From: Phycisphaerales bacterium
GTDB lineage: Bacteria; Planctomycetota; Phycisphaerae; Phycisphaerales; UBA1924
Length of the DNA: 64,000 bases
Direction: 5' to 3'
NCBI GenBank assembly: GCA_016709445.1
Contig: JADJMV010000013.1
Coordinates: forward strand, 75,250-139,249
Both the position numbers and the translations under genes were made by a program. Shown here piece by piece: positions 24,520 through 33,865 of this stretch (position 1 is its first letter; every line of letters begins with the position of its first letter). The notes beneath the pieces are model-generated. The model was not told the DNA's origin, did no database searches, and saw only the letters and a list, made by a program, of their open reading frames with translations.

Positions 24520-25149
24520 TTACTTGCGACGGCGGCCGGTGAAGCCCAGGCCGAGAAGGCCGACAGAGGCGAGGCCGGCGGCGGAGGGGAGCGGGACGAT
24601 GATGAGGGTGTCCTGCTTGGCGTGGGCGGGATCGCCGATGTGGCCGGGGTCCCAGTTGTTCATGACACGGACGTTGCCGAGGCCGGACCACTGGCCGTTC
24701 TGGACGGCGTCGAAGGCGATCTGGAGGAGGGTCAGGGCGTCGGCGTTGTTGGTGTCCTGGAGCCCCTCAAGCTTCCAGATGGCGAGCTGCACCGCGTCGG
24801 CGAGCTTGTCATCGGGGAGGGCGGGCTTGCCGAGGAGGTTGCGGATCTCGCCCTGGGTGAACTTGGTGTAGATGAACGCGGTCCGCTGGTTGAGCGGGTT
24901 CACCGTGCCATCACCGTTGAAGATGATGTCGGTGCCGATCGTGTACTCGTACGTGAAGCCGTACGAGAGACCCTCGCCGATTTCGCAGCAGAAGGTATCG
25001 AAATTCCCGTTCGCCGAGGTTGCGGCATGGAAGATGCCACCCTGGGTGTTTCCGGGACCATCAGTAAAGACAACGGTGGGCGCGGCAAGAGCCAGGCCCG
25101 ACACTCCCGCGACCACCACAGCGGCCGCGACCATGCGCGCAGAAATCAT
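24520..25149 (-). CDS. VPLP-CTERM secreted protein 4, divergent, thioester-like pattern
   Basis: A 209-residue exported protein with a signal peptide (about 1-23, ending LAAP) and the same C-terminal signal, VPLPSAAGLASVGLLGLGFTGRRRK. The body is unlike proteins 1-3 overall but keeps two elements in the same order: FCCEIGEG (Cys54 and Cys55) and AVQLAIWKLEG (Gln121). The second is close to the T-Q-x-A-I-W box of known Cys-Gln thioester domains. Between them is the YEYTIGTDIIFNGDGTVN loop. It lies closest to the TPR gene, 204 bp from its end. Likely a surface protein processed by the exosortase at 33866-34732. Confidence 0.8.
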   Translation of the reverse strand: MISARMVAAAVVVAGVSGLALAAPTVVFTDGPGNTQGGIFHAATSANGNFDTFCCEIGEGLSYGFTYEYTIGTDIIFNGDGTVNPLNQRTAFIYTKFTQGEIRNLLGKPALPDDKLADAVQLAIWKLEGLQDTNNADALTLLQIAFDAVQNGQWSGLGNVRVMNNWDPGHIGDPAHAKQDTLIIVPLPSAAGLASVGLLGLGFTGRRRK

Positions 25150-25353
25150 GTATTTTCTCCCACACTCTTCGGTGCGAAAACAAACAAATCGAACTCTCGC
25201 GACCGACCGCCTCCCAGTGGCTGTCCAGTCAGGACAGGAGATTACCCTGGAGAACGCGGGGAAGCAAGATATTTTCGCGCGTTTGCACGCAATGCCAAAT
25301 CAAAATGTGAAGATCGGCAATCTGTGCGCGTTCTCGGAGCAGCGCGGGTGGGA

Positions 25354-28300
25354 TTACTCGCCGAGCGCCGTGCGAACGGCCTGGGCTCTGGGCGCAAGAT
25401 CGTCCGATAACGGCGCCGCACCGAGTTGGGCGAGCGTCGCCTTGGCCTGATCCGGTTGTTGGTTGGCGAGGAGTGCTTCGCTCAGCCCCACGAGCGCATA
25501 GTTCCAACCTGGGTCGGCCTTGAGAATGCTCTGGTAGAGCTTGACGGCTTCGGCGGGCTGGCCGGTGGCGAGCAGGGCTTGGGCTTCCGTGTCGATGTAC
25601 GAGCGCACGCGGTCGGCCGGGATGCCGGCGGTGGTCGCGAGGGCTCGGGCCTTGCGTGCTTCGGCGAGGGCCTCGTTGGGGTCGGCCTTGCTGAGCAGCA
25701 GCGTCGTGGCGTAGTTGTTGTGGATGTCGGGGTTGTCTGGCAGTTGCTCGACGAGGGCGGCGTAGAGGGAGTTGGCGCGGGCCCAGTCGTTGGCTGATTC
25801 GTAGGCGCCGGCCTGCGTGATGCGCAGCCCGACCTGGTCGGCGTCGGGTCGCTCGAGGGCTGCCTCGACGAACCGGACGGACTGGGCGGCGTCCTTGGGA
25901 TCATGGGTGATTCGGGTGAGGGCGTACCAGGCGCCGGCGAGTTGTGAGAGCCGCTCGGCGCCGGGTTCGGCGAGGGCGCCTTGCTCGGCGCGGGCAAGCC
26001 AGTCGCGGCGGGCGTCGGGGTCGGTGATGCGGGTGGAGGAGTCGATGTAGGCGGCGACGGGGTGACCGGGGGTGGAAGCGAAGGGGCCGATGACGGATTG
26101 CGCGCCCCGCGTATCGCCGGAGAGGAGCATGGCGTCGGCGAGGATCCACGCATCGTCGGGGTACTTGTCGCGGTCCGCGAGGATGCGTTCTCGCCAGGGC
26201 CCGAGGATATTGAGCGCTTCGGCGCCCTGGCCGCGCCGGACGAGGAGCGCGGCGACGGATTGGTCGGCGCTGAAGTTGGGGTTGGGGCTGCGTTCGCGCC
26301 AGTTGCGGGCGGCGAGGAGGGCCTCATCCTCCATCCCGGCTCGGGCGAACAGACGCATGGCCATTCGCGCGATTTCCGGATCGAAGCTGCGGGCTTCCAT
26401 GGCTCTGAGGAGGGTGGTGCGCATGTCTTCCGGGCGGGAGGTGGCGAAGTAGGTTGCGGCGAGGACCTGCCACGGGCCGAGGGCGGTGGGGGCGGCGGCG
26501 TTGATCTGCTGGAGTCGCTTGATGAGGGTCTCGTCGTCGATCTGGCCGGCGAGGCGTTGGTCGACGACGGCGCCGGCGGCCTCGACCTCCGGGGAGGCTT
26601 GGAACCTGAGCGTGGAGCGGATCATGGCGAGGAACGCCATGGGATCTCCGGCGTCGTTGGCCTTGAAGAGCGTGTTGAGCGTGGCGAGTTCCGGGGATGC
26701 GGGATCGAGCTTGAGGCCGGCTTCGGTGACGCGTCGGGCTTCGTCGAGTTCTCCCGCGCGCAGGTAGGCCTGGGCGATGGCGGCCCAGACGCCGCCGTGC
26801 CTGGAAGCTTCAAATTGCTGTTCGAGGGCTCGGGCGTCGGCCGCGGTGTCGGACGTGACCGCGAGGTACTCGGCCATGATGGTGTCTCGGTCCCCCTGGG
26901 GGCCGCTCTCTGGGAGCTTGGAGAGTGCCTGCATTCCCTGGTCGATGTGGCCGCGGAGGGCGTGGTAGGCGGCGATATCGCGCAGCAGGCCGTCGGGGAG
27001 CTGCGTGGCGGCTTCGACCTGTTGGACGAGGGCATCGGCCTGTTCGGTCTGCCCGGCCTCGAGGAGGGATTTGGCGAGTCGGACGGTGGCGCCGGGGTTG
27101 TTGTCTCCGGCGAGCGCCTTCCAGTCGGCGGCGGCGAGTTCGGGGAAGCCGAATCGTTCGAGGGCTTCGGCGCGTTGCTTGCGGAGTTCGCCGTTTGGGG
27201 CGTCGAGTTTGACGAGGTCGCGGGCGTTCCGGCGCGCCTCGGGGAGGCGGCCGTCGAGCTTGAGGGCTCGGACGAGGGCGAGGGCGGTCTGGAGGTCGTC
27301 GGGCGCGACGGCGGCGGCCTTGAGCATGGTGTCGGCGGCGCGGGCGGTGTTGCCGGCGCGGGCCGAGGCTTCGGCGGAGACGCGGAGGGCCTGGAGGTTG
27401 GTGGGATCGGCCTGGAGGACGGAGGAGAGATCGAGGACGATGCCGTTGGCACGTTCGACCATGTCGGGGGCATCGGCGTCGAGGAGTGCCAGTTCGCGGC
27501 GGTTGCGGAAGACGCGCCACTGGGTTGCCTTGTCGCCGGTGAGGGCGCGGAGCCTGGCGATGACCTCGTCGAGGGGACCGGGGTCTTTCCACACGGAGTC
27601 GGCGACGAGGACGAGTTGCTGGGTCTCGAGATCATCGGGTCGTTCCGCGGAGACCTGGAGGAGCAGGGGGGCGGCGGCGGGGTCGCCGAGGTCGTCGAGG
27701 AAGAGTCCCTGGAAGAGCTTCCACACCGACTTCTCGCTTTCCGGAGCGGAAGCGAGGCCGTCGGCCATCATGGTGCGGGCTTCGTCGGCGTGTCCGTCGC
27801 GTTGCATGAGCAGGGCGAGCTGGTAGAGGTTGATGGGGGTCGAGGCGTCGGCGCGGATACTGGACCTGAGGGCTTGGCCCCGGGCTGGATCGATCGAGTC
27901 GAGCCGCGAGGCGAGCACAAGGGCGGGGGAGGCGTCGGCGCCGAGTCCGTGCTCGAGGAGCGCATCGACGAGGGCGAGGGCTTTGTCGGCCTGGCCGTCG
28001 GCGAGGTAGGCGCGGGCGGCCCAGATCTGGACGGTGGGGTCGTCTTCGCGGACTCCGAGGGCCGCGTCGGCGATTTGGGAGGCCGGGGGGACGCCGGGGA
28101 CGGAGACCGCGCGCTCGGCGAGCATGGTGGCGACTTCGAGCGCGTGGGTTCCGCTGCCCATCGAGCTGCCTTCGAAGAGCGCTTTGGCGGCGTCTTCGAG
28201 CCGTCCGAGGCTGATATAGGCCGAGACGAGTTTGTCCTGCGCCGCGCTCCAATTCGGGGCGATCTGGAGGAGGTCGTGCCAGATCTGCGCGGCCTGGGCG

Positions 28301-29541
28301 GTCTCCCCGAGGGCGGCTCGAGCCACCCCGGTGAGGTACCGATCCGCGTGATCTGCCTCGGCGTCGGTGGGCGCAGCGGCGGCGAGCGACTCCGCGGCGT
28401 GGAGCGCGTCGCCGGCGTCGAGTTGCTTCTGGGCGGAGGCGAGCGCGAGCCACTCGCGGGCGGCGGCGGACTGTCGCTTCTTGAGTTCGTCTGCGGCGTC
28501 TTTGGCTTGCGGGAGCGTGCTGAGGGCGAGCCATCCGAGGGCGTCGTCCTCGGCGTCTGGGATGGAGGGGCAGGTATTGAGGACGATGGCGCCGGCGCCC
28601 TCGAAGTCGCCGTCGGCCCACTTTCTGGAGGCGGCGAAGGCCGAGAGCGCGGCGGCGGTCTTGGGATCGCGGATCAGGCGGTCGACGGTCTGATCGGCGA
28701 GAGCCCGCAGTTCGGGCCCGAGGGAGTCGAGTGTCAGGATCAGGGTTCGGGCCTCGTCGACGGAGCCGGGTTCCATCGAGGCGCCGGCGGTGAGCAGGTC
28801 GCGGATTTTCTGGTAGCGCTCGGCGACCTTGGGCGAGGCGGGGTTCAGTTCGTCGATTTCGCGGAGGACCAGGCCGGTGCGCATCAGTTGGACGCCGAGG
28901 CTCTTGGGGAAGCGGGCGGCGCTGGAATCGACAAATGTTGAGAGCACCGCCGGCTGGGCCTCGGCGCGGGCCATGGCGTTGAACGCCTCGCGCTGCACAT
29001 CGAGGTCGCCGGGCGCGGCCTTGGCCATCTCCTGGGCGGCGGCGATGATCTGGGTCTTGTCGCCGACGGCGTCGAACGCCTGGATCTGGATGCGGTAGGC
29101 CTGGATGTTTCCGGGGTCGAGCTTGAGGAGGCTGTCGGCGGCGTAGCGAGCCTCGGGCCACTGGCCGAGGCTTGCGTACAGATCCATGAGCATGCGCTGG
29201 ACGCTGGCGGAGTCGGGCTTGAGCTGGAGGGCGGTCTGGGCGATGCTGATCGCCTGCTTGATGTGCTCGTCGTTGTCCATGGGGATGCGGCGGCGGGCAT
29301 CGGCGAAGTCGGTGAGCGCCTCGACGTTGGACTTGTCGCGAGACACGAAGGCGTTGAGATTCTCGATTGCGCCGGGGTAGTCGCCTCGCTCGTAGGCGGC
29401 GATGCCGTCGTTGAGCCAGCGGTCCATATCGTGGCGGATCTGGGCTTGCCGCGCGGTGTAGACCCCGGCGGCGAGTCCGGCGACCGCGACGAGTGCGACT
29501 CCGAGCAGGAGTCTCTTCTTGCCGGCGCGAGTCATGGGCAT
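25354..29541 (-). CDS. Large TPR-repeat protein of the polysaccharide/exosortase locus
   Basis: A 1395-residue protein built almost wholly of tetratricopeptide helices after an N-terminal membrane anchor (about 11-28, LLLGVALVAVAGLAAGVY). Repeats show the usual pattern, for example GIAAYERGDYPGAIENL, ALQLKPDSASVQRML, SLLKLDPGNIQAY, near the start and LYQSILKADPGWNYALVGLSEALL near the end. The role is probably periplasmic scaffolding for polymer export, like the TPR proteins that accompany PEP-CTERM/exosortase loci or AlgK/PelB-type export proteins; this is inferred from context. It starts 13 bp after the sugar transferase stop and is last in the operon before the sorting-signal genes. A second Met (29535) is also possible. 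Confidence 0.88.
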   Translation of the reverse strand: MPMTRAGKKRLLLGVALVAVAGLAAGVYTARQAQIRHDMDRWLNDGIAAYERGDYPGAIENLNAFVSRDKSNVEALTDFADARRRIPMDNDEHIKQAISIAQTALQLKPDSASVQRMLMDLYASLGQWPEARYAADSLLKLDPGNIQAYRIQIQAFDAVGDKTQIIAAAQEMAKAAPGDLDVQREAFNAMARAEAQPAVLSTFVDSSAARFPKSLGVQLMRTGLVLREIDELNPASPKVAERYQKIRDLLTAGASMEPGSVDEARTLILTLDSLGPELRALADQTVDRLIRDPKTAAALSAFAASRKWADGDFEGAGAIVLNTCPSIPDAEDDALGWLALSTLPQAKDAADELKKRQSAAAREWLALASAQKQLDAGDALHAAESLAAAAPTDAEADHADRYLTGVARAALGETAQAAQIWHDLLQIAPNWSAAQDKLVSAYISLGRLEDAAKALFEGSSMGSGTHALEVATMLAERAVSVPGVPPASQIADAALGVREDDPTVQIWAARAYLADGQADKALALVDALLEHGLGADASPALVLASRLDSIDPARGQALRSSIRADASTPINLYQLALLMQRDGHADEARTMMADGLASAPESEKSVWKLFQGLFLDDLGDPAAAPLLLQVSAERPDDLETQQLVLVADSVWKDPGPLDEVIARLRALTGDKATQWRVFRNRRELALLDADAPDMVERANGIVLDLSSVLQADPTNLQALRVSAEASARAGNTARAADTMLKAAAVAPDDLQTALALVRALKLDGRLPEARRNARDLVKLDAPNGELRKQRAEALERFGFPELAAADWKALAGDNNPGATVRLAKSLLEAGQTEQADALVQQVEAATQLPDGLLRDIAAYHALRGHIDQGMQALSKLPESGPQGDRDTIMAEYLAVTSDTAADARALEQQFEASRHGGVWAAIAQAYLRAGELDEARRVTEAGLKLDPASPELATLNTLFKANDAGDPMAFLAMIRSTLRFQASPEVEAAGAVVDQRLAGQIDDETLIKRLQQINAAAPTALGPWQVLAATYFATSRPEDMRTTLLRAMEARSFDPEIARMAMRLFARAGMEDEALLAARNWRERSPNPNFSADQSVAALLVRRGQGAEALNILGPWRERILADRDKYPDDAWILADAMLLSGDTRGAQSVIGPFASTPGHPVAAYIDSSTRITDPDARRDWLARAEQGALAEPGAERLSQLAGAWYALTRITHDPKDAAQSVRFVEAALERPDADQVGLRITQAGAYESANDWARANSLYAALVEQLPDNPDIHNNYATTLLLSKADPNEALAEARKARALATTAGIPADRVRSYIDTEAQALLATGQPAEAVKLYQSILKADPGWNYALVGLSEALLANQQPDQAKATLAQLGAAPLSDDLAPRAQAVRTALGE

Positions 29542-29554
29542 GGGTGATACTCCA

Positions 29555-30972
29555 TCAGAACAGGATCTGCTTTGCGGTTTGGAAGATAATCCAGAGGTCT
29601 CTCCCGAGCGATTGGTGCTTGACGTATTCCAGGTCGTAGCGGATCCACTCCTGGAAATCGGTCAGCGGCTCGCGGGTTCGGAGGACCTGCCAGAGCCCGG
29701 TGATGCCGGGGCGCACGCTGAGCCTGGCTTCCCGCCAGGCGGGGCAGTACTGGTTTTCCTTGTCAGGGCTCGGCCTGGGGCCGACGACGCTCATGTGGCC
29801 GACGAGCACATTGTAGAACTGGGGGAACTCGTCGAGCTGGAACTTGCGCAGGATCTTGCCGATCTTGAGCAGGCGCGGGTCGTTGGGGATGTAGAACTGC
29901 GGGCCGTCGGCGACATTGGCGGCGACGAGCTCCTGCTTCATCCGCTCGGCGTCGCGGCACATGGTGCGGAACTTGTAGCACGGGAAGACTCGCCCGCCGA
30001 TGGTCTGCCGCCCGTGGGCGAAGAAGAAGGGCCGACCGTCCTCGATGAAGATGGCGAGCATGATGACGGGGTAGAGGGGGAGCGTGACGAGGAGCACGAG
30101 GAGGCTGAAGCAGATATCGAATGTGCGCTTGACGAAGCGGCGGAGGTCGGCATTCTCGTCGAGGATGGAGGGCAGTTCCCAGGAGGGGCTGCGGACGATC
30201 TCCCATGGCACTGGTGAGAGCGGCGGGAGGGGCCGGTCGGGCCGATCGCTCATGATGGCGGGGCCGACGACGGTGGCGCCGGCCTCCACGGTTCGCCCGG
30301 CGCCGATCCAGACCGGGCCGACGAAGCGGGCGTCGGGTGCGACCTCGGCGGATTCATGCACCCAGACCCCCGGGGCGAACTCGTAGACGTCGGCGAAGAC
30401 CGCCGAGGCGCGGGACCACGACGGGGCGGTGTCGTGCAGCCAGTGGCCGATGCCGCGCGGGGCGTGGGCGTATTGCACGCTCCCGGTGAGCGCGACGGGC
30501 GCGGTCTGGCGATTGCGGGCGAGCTGGCGCATGCGGTCGAGCGCGTCCCGCGGCGAGCGGGCGCGTCGCCACTGCTCGGCGACGTCGCGTTCGGCGGTGA
30601 TCCAGGCCCTCCCTGTGGCGGCCGTCTGCTGGTAGTACTCGCGCCGGATCTCGAGGAATGCGCCATCGCGCCCGCAGAGCAACCGCTCGCGGTAGGGGCG
30701 TTCGTGATGATCGACGACGCGGATCCGGACGGGCGCGGGGCTTCATCCAGTGGAGGCGTCGCACCACCGGTTCGAGGTCGAATTCGATCATGGACGCGGG
30801 CGAGGAGCAGGTAGAGGACGGGCCCGTCGGGATGCACCGCCGCGCCGCCCGGCCTCACGACCTCGACGCCGCGCGAGGCCCAGACCCGGTCGTGGAGCGC
30901 GAGGTGCGACGCCCCCCAGAGCGTGGAGGGTTGTCGCTCGGCCTCGGGATGGACTCCGGCGGTGGGGGTCAT
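29555..30972 (-). CDS. Initiating sugar phosphate transferase with N-terminal nucleotidyltransferase-like/beta-helix part; two frameshifts
   Basis: Transfers the first sugar-1-phosphate to undecaprenyl phosphate, starting the repeat unit. The C-terminal half (about 270-471 after correction) is a bacterial sugar transferase: one membrane hairpin (FDICFSLLVLLVTLPLYPVIML), CYKFRTMCRDAERMK, KFQLDEFPQFYNVLVGHMSVVGPRPS and SVRPGITGLWQV. The N-terminal part resembles a sugar nucleotidyltransferase fused to a left-handed beta helix (VWVHESAEVAPDARFVGPVWIG). The gene starts at 30972, but two extra bases, at about 30793-30800 and 30731-30741 (a GGGG run), break the frame. Corrected, it is about 471 residues. 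The intact frame as read begins at 30682. It is 10 bp from the Wzc-like gene. Confidence 0.85.
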
Positions 30973-30982
30973 GGGTGCCGGG

Positions 30983-33175
30983 TCATTCCCTCGTGGCGCC
31001 CTCGCCGGCGCCGACGCCGGCGTGGCCGTTGGATTCGGAGTGCTCCCAGTGCGCGCGGACGTCGGCGGCCCGCTGGCTGGTCATGCTGATACTGGTGCTC
31101 CGTTCGACGTCCTGGCGTGTGGCGCGGTTGAACACCACGCCGATCTTCTTGGCGCCGAGACGGTGGAGGCGGTCGATCGCGAGCTTGACCTGCCGGACCT
31201 CGCGGCCGCGGGTGATGACGAGCATGACCTCGTCGGCGACTGCGGCGACGGATTGGGCTTCGAGGCTGCCGAGGATGGGTCCGGTGTCGATGACGATGGC
31301 CTGGAAGACCTGCTGGAGGGGGCCGAGGAGGTCGCCGGAGCGGGCCGCCGAGATCTCCTCGGGCTCGACGCGGTCGGTCCGCCCGCAGGGCATGAGGTAG
31401 AGGTCGGTGACCGGGGTCTCGTGGACGGTCTTGCCGGAGGAGTCGGCGCCGGTGACGGCGTCGGCGAAGCCGCAGGCTCCGAGGAGGCCGAACTCGGCCG
31501 TGATGCGGCGGCCGATCATGTCGGAGTCGATGAGGAGTGTCTTCCGGCCGGTGGCGGCGAAGCTCTTGGCGAGGCGGAGCGAGATCGTGCTCTTGCCCTC
31601 TCCGGCGCCGGCGCTGGTGACGACATGGATGAGGGCGCGTTCGCTGGTTCCGAGGAGACGGGCGTCGATCACGCTGCGCACCTGGTGGACGCTGGCGGCC
31701 ACGAGTTCGCGGGACTGCGGGTCGGCGGAGTCGAGTTCGGGGACGGCGCCGAAGACGAAGACGTTGCGGGAGGTATCCTCGACATCGCCGATGAAGCGGT
31801 ACTTCGGGAACACGATGCCGACGAGTGCGACGAGGCCGATGCCGACGCCACAACCGCCCATCGCGCCGAGCACGGCCAGGGGGATGCGTCGGTCGGTCGA
31901 GGGGCGGAGTGGGGGCGAGCCCATCTGCGTGATGGAGATTCGGGCGAGGTTGCCATTCTGTCGCTCAACCTCGAGTCCTCTGAGTCTCTCCTCGGCGAGC
32001 TTGAGCTGCTCCTCGGCGCCGCTGGCCTTCTCGCGTTCCTGGTTGATCTGGAGCTGGAGTTTGCCGAGCCGCTTTGCCTCGTCGGCAGCCTTGTCCCGGA
32101 GATCGCGGAGGGCGGCGAGCTGTGCGCGGAGTTGGCGGGCGGTTGCGGCCGGCGAGGCGACCTGGGCGGAGGCGTCGGAGGGTGACTCCTGACCGCTCAC
32201 AAGGCCGACGCGGGCACGGATCATCTGTTCAACGGTGGCGAGGTCGTCCTGGGCCTGGAGCACGGCGCGGTGGCCGTCGGCGTACCGCCGTTTGAGGCTA
32301 TCGAGGTCGAGGCTGATGGCGCGCCTTTGGTCGAGCAGTCGGGCGAGGGTGGGATCGTTCTGCGCGAGCACCTCGGGTGAAACATCGCCCGCCGTTGCCT
32401 GGCCGGAGCCGGGGGCGGCTTCGTCCACACCGGCGAACGGCACGAGCCGGATCTGGTAGTCGAGGATGAGCTTTTCGAGCATGTCGACCTGCTCGTGCTT
32501 GCTGGCGCGGCGTCGTTCGAGGTCGTCGGTGCCTTCCTGCTCGGCGATGCGGAAGGCCTCCTTGCGTCCCTCCTCGCTCTCGGCCTGCAGCTTCTTGACG
32601 ATTGCATCGAGGCTGGAGATCGTGGTCTGCACCTCCGAACCCTGCTTGTTGATTGAGAGTTGCTGATAGGCTTCCAGCACCGCGTCAACCGCCGCATTGG
32701 CCTTGACCGGATTCTCGTTGGTTACGCTGATGTAGATGTCCTGTCCGCGGTTGGGGACATCGACCTTCAGCCCGTCCATCAGCTCGATCGCGCCATCGGG
32801 CAACCCTGGCCAGCCGGCGGCCTTGAGCTTGGGCTCCTTCACTGCAAACTCGATGACCCGCCAGCTCCGGAGCGTCCCGGCCTCGCTCTGCACATAGCTG
32901 TCGAAGGCGGTCATAGGCTGATTGAGTTCGTTCTGGACAAGGACGACGGGTCGAGTCGGGGCGATATTCACGACGCCGACGCTCGTGTACTTCGGCGGCA
33001 CGGCCACATAGCCCAGGACGGCGCAGGGAACAGCGAGCGCGCCGCCGAGGATGGCGGCCAGCAGGTACCGCCCCCGCAGCCAGCGGTGGAGCAGCTGGAC
33101 CGGGTTGATCGCCTCGGCCTCGGGGGTGGGTTCCTGGGAGTACCAGTCGGCGCCGGGCACGATTTCGTACGTCAT
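30983..33175 (-). CDS. Wzc-like chain-length regulator with BY-kinase-type ATPase domain
   Basis: A 730-residue inner-membrane protein that would control polymer length and export. The N-terminal Wzz domain is flanked by two membrane segments: RYLLAAILGGALAVPCAVLGY (about 37-57) and IPLAVLGAMGGCGVGIGLVALVGIVF (about 490-515). A long coiled coil lies between (about 190-470). The cytoplasmic part has Walker A SAGAGEGKSTISLRLA, Walker A' TLLIDSDM and Walker B AIVIDTGP. The C-terminal tail has no tyrosine cluster, so normal tyrosine autophosphorylation is doubtful. The start at 33175 overlaps the EpsI-like stop by 4 nt (ATGA), which fixes the start. Confidence 0.92.
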   Translation of the reverse strand: MTYEIVPGADWYSQEPTPEAEAINPVQLLHRWLRGRYLLAAILGGALAVPCAVLGYVAVPPKYTSVGVVNIAPTRPVVLVQNELNQPMTAFDSYVQSEAGTLRSWRVIEFAVKEPKLKAAGWPGLPDGAIELMDGLKVDVPNRGQDIYISVTNENPVKANAAVDAVLEAYQQLSINKQGSEVQTTISSLDAIVKKLQAESEEGRKEAFRIAEQEGTDDLERRRASKHEQVDMLEKLILDYQIRLVPFAGVDEAAPGSGQATAGDVSPEVLAQNDPTLARLLDQRRAISLDLDSLKRRYADGHRAVLQAQDDLATVEQMIRARVGLVSGQESPSDASAQVASPAATARQLRAQLAALRDLRDKAADEAKRLGKLQLQINQEREKASGAEEQLKLAEERLRGLEVERQNGNLARISITQMGSPPLRPSTDRRIPLAVLGAMGGCGVGIGLVALVGIVFPKYRFIGDVEDTSRNVFVFGAVPELDSADPQSRELVAASVHQVRSVIDARLLGTSERALIHVVTSAGAGEGKSTISLRLAKSFAATGRKTLLIDSDMIGRRITAEFGLLGACGFADAVTGADSSGKTVHETPVTDLYLMPCGRTDRVEPEEISAARSGDLLGPLQQVFQAIVIDTGPILGSLEAQSVAAVADEVMLVITRGREVRQVKLAIDRLHRLGAKKIGVVFNRATRQDVERSTSISMTSQRAADVRAHWEHSESNGHAGVGAGEGATRE

Positions 33176-33858
33176 TCCGCACCCTCCGCGATGGTGGTGA
33201 GAACCGGCTCGAGCTCGTCGAGGGTCTGCTGCCAGATCTTGCGTCGTGCCTCTTCGGACATCTCGGCGGGGGTGAGGATCTGGACCTGCGCCGCGCCGAG
33301 CTTGTCGGTCTTGGGTGAGCGGGAGAGCATGTTGACGAGCTCCATGTCGCGGCCGAATCGGGGCTGGCCGGCGGGCACGATGAAGAACGAGAGGATGTCG
33401 ATCCGCTGCGGGAGGATGCCGCCCTCGTAGCGGAACCGGTAGCGGCGGACGGGGACGGGGATCCCGCCGGCGTGCAGCTCGAAGTCCGACGGGTCCTGCT
33501 CCTTCACCCAGCCGGCGCGGGGGTAGCAGTTGGGCGGATAGTGGCCGTCGAGGTCCTTGGCGTAAGAGCACTGCACGACGAGCAGGTCGAACCACTCTCC
33601 GGTCTCGGGGACGACGTAGTGCCTCTGGAGGAGGTTGTTGGGCTTGAGGAGTTCGACGACGACGCGCTGGACTTCCAGCTTCGTGCCGATGAAGGAGCCG
33701 ATGTTCCATGGCACCCGGTCGATGGCCTTCCTCGCCTGGGCGAGGTATTGCTCGACGTTGCCCGCGGTGCTGCGCTCGACAAAGTTCCACGTGAACAGGG
33801 ACACGAGCATGGCCGCGGCGACGGCTGGGGCGAATCGTGATGGGCCTCGTGCGGTCAT
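33172..33858 (-). CDS. EpsI-like exosortase-associated protein (DUF3485)
   Basis: A 228-residue exported or membrane-anchored protein (hydrophobic segment about 10-26). The core carries the EpsI-type cluster GHYPPNCYPRAGW near residue 105, where the conserved Cys-Tyr and Gly-Trp of the family sit, followed by RRYRFRYEGGILPQRIDILSFF. Proteins of this family are found fused to, or next to, exosortases; here the exosortase ends 7 bp upstream. The role is unknown but tied to exosortase systems. The downstream gene overlaps it by 4 nt. Confidence 0.85.
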   Translation of the reverse strand: MTARGPSRFAPAVAAAMLVSLFTWNFVERSTAGNVEQYLAQARKAIDRVPWNIGSFIGTKLEVQRVVVELLKPNNLLQRHYVVPETGEWFDLLVVQCSYAKDLDGHYPPNCYPRAGWVKEQDPSDFELHAGGIPVPVRRYRFRYEGGILPQRIDILSFFIVPAGQPRFGRDMELVNMLSRSPKTDKLGAAQVQILTPAEMSEEARRKIWQQTLDELEPVLTTIAEGAE

Positions 33859-33865
33859 GGCGTTC

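Noticed and set aside
25981..28941. 986-residue plus-strand open frame
   Set aside because: It lies fully antisense to the TPR gene and has the Gly/Glu/Val-rich composition expected from the reverse of an Ala/Leu/Asp-rich gene.
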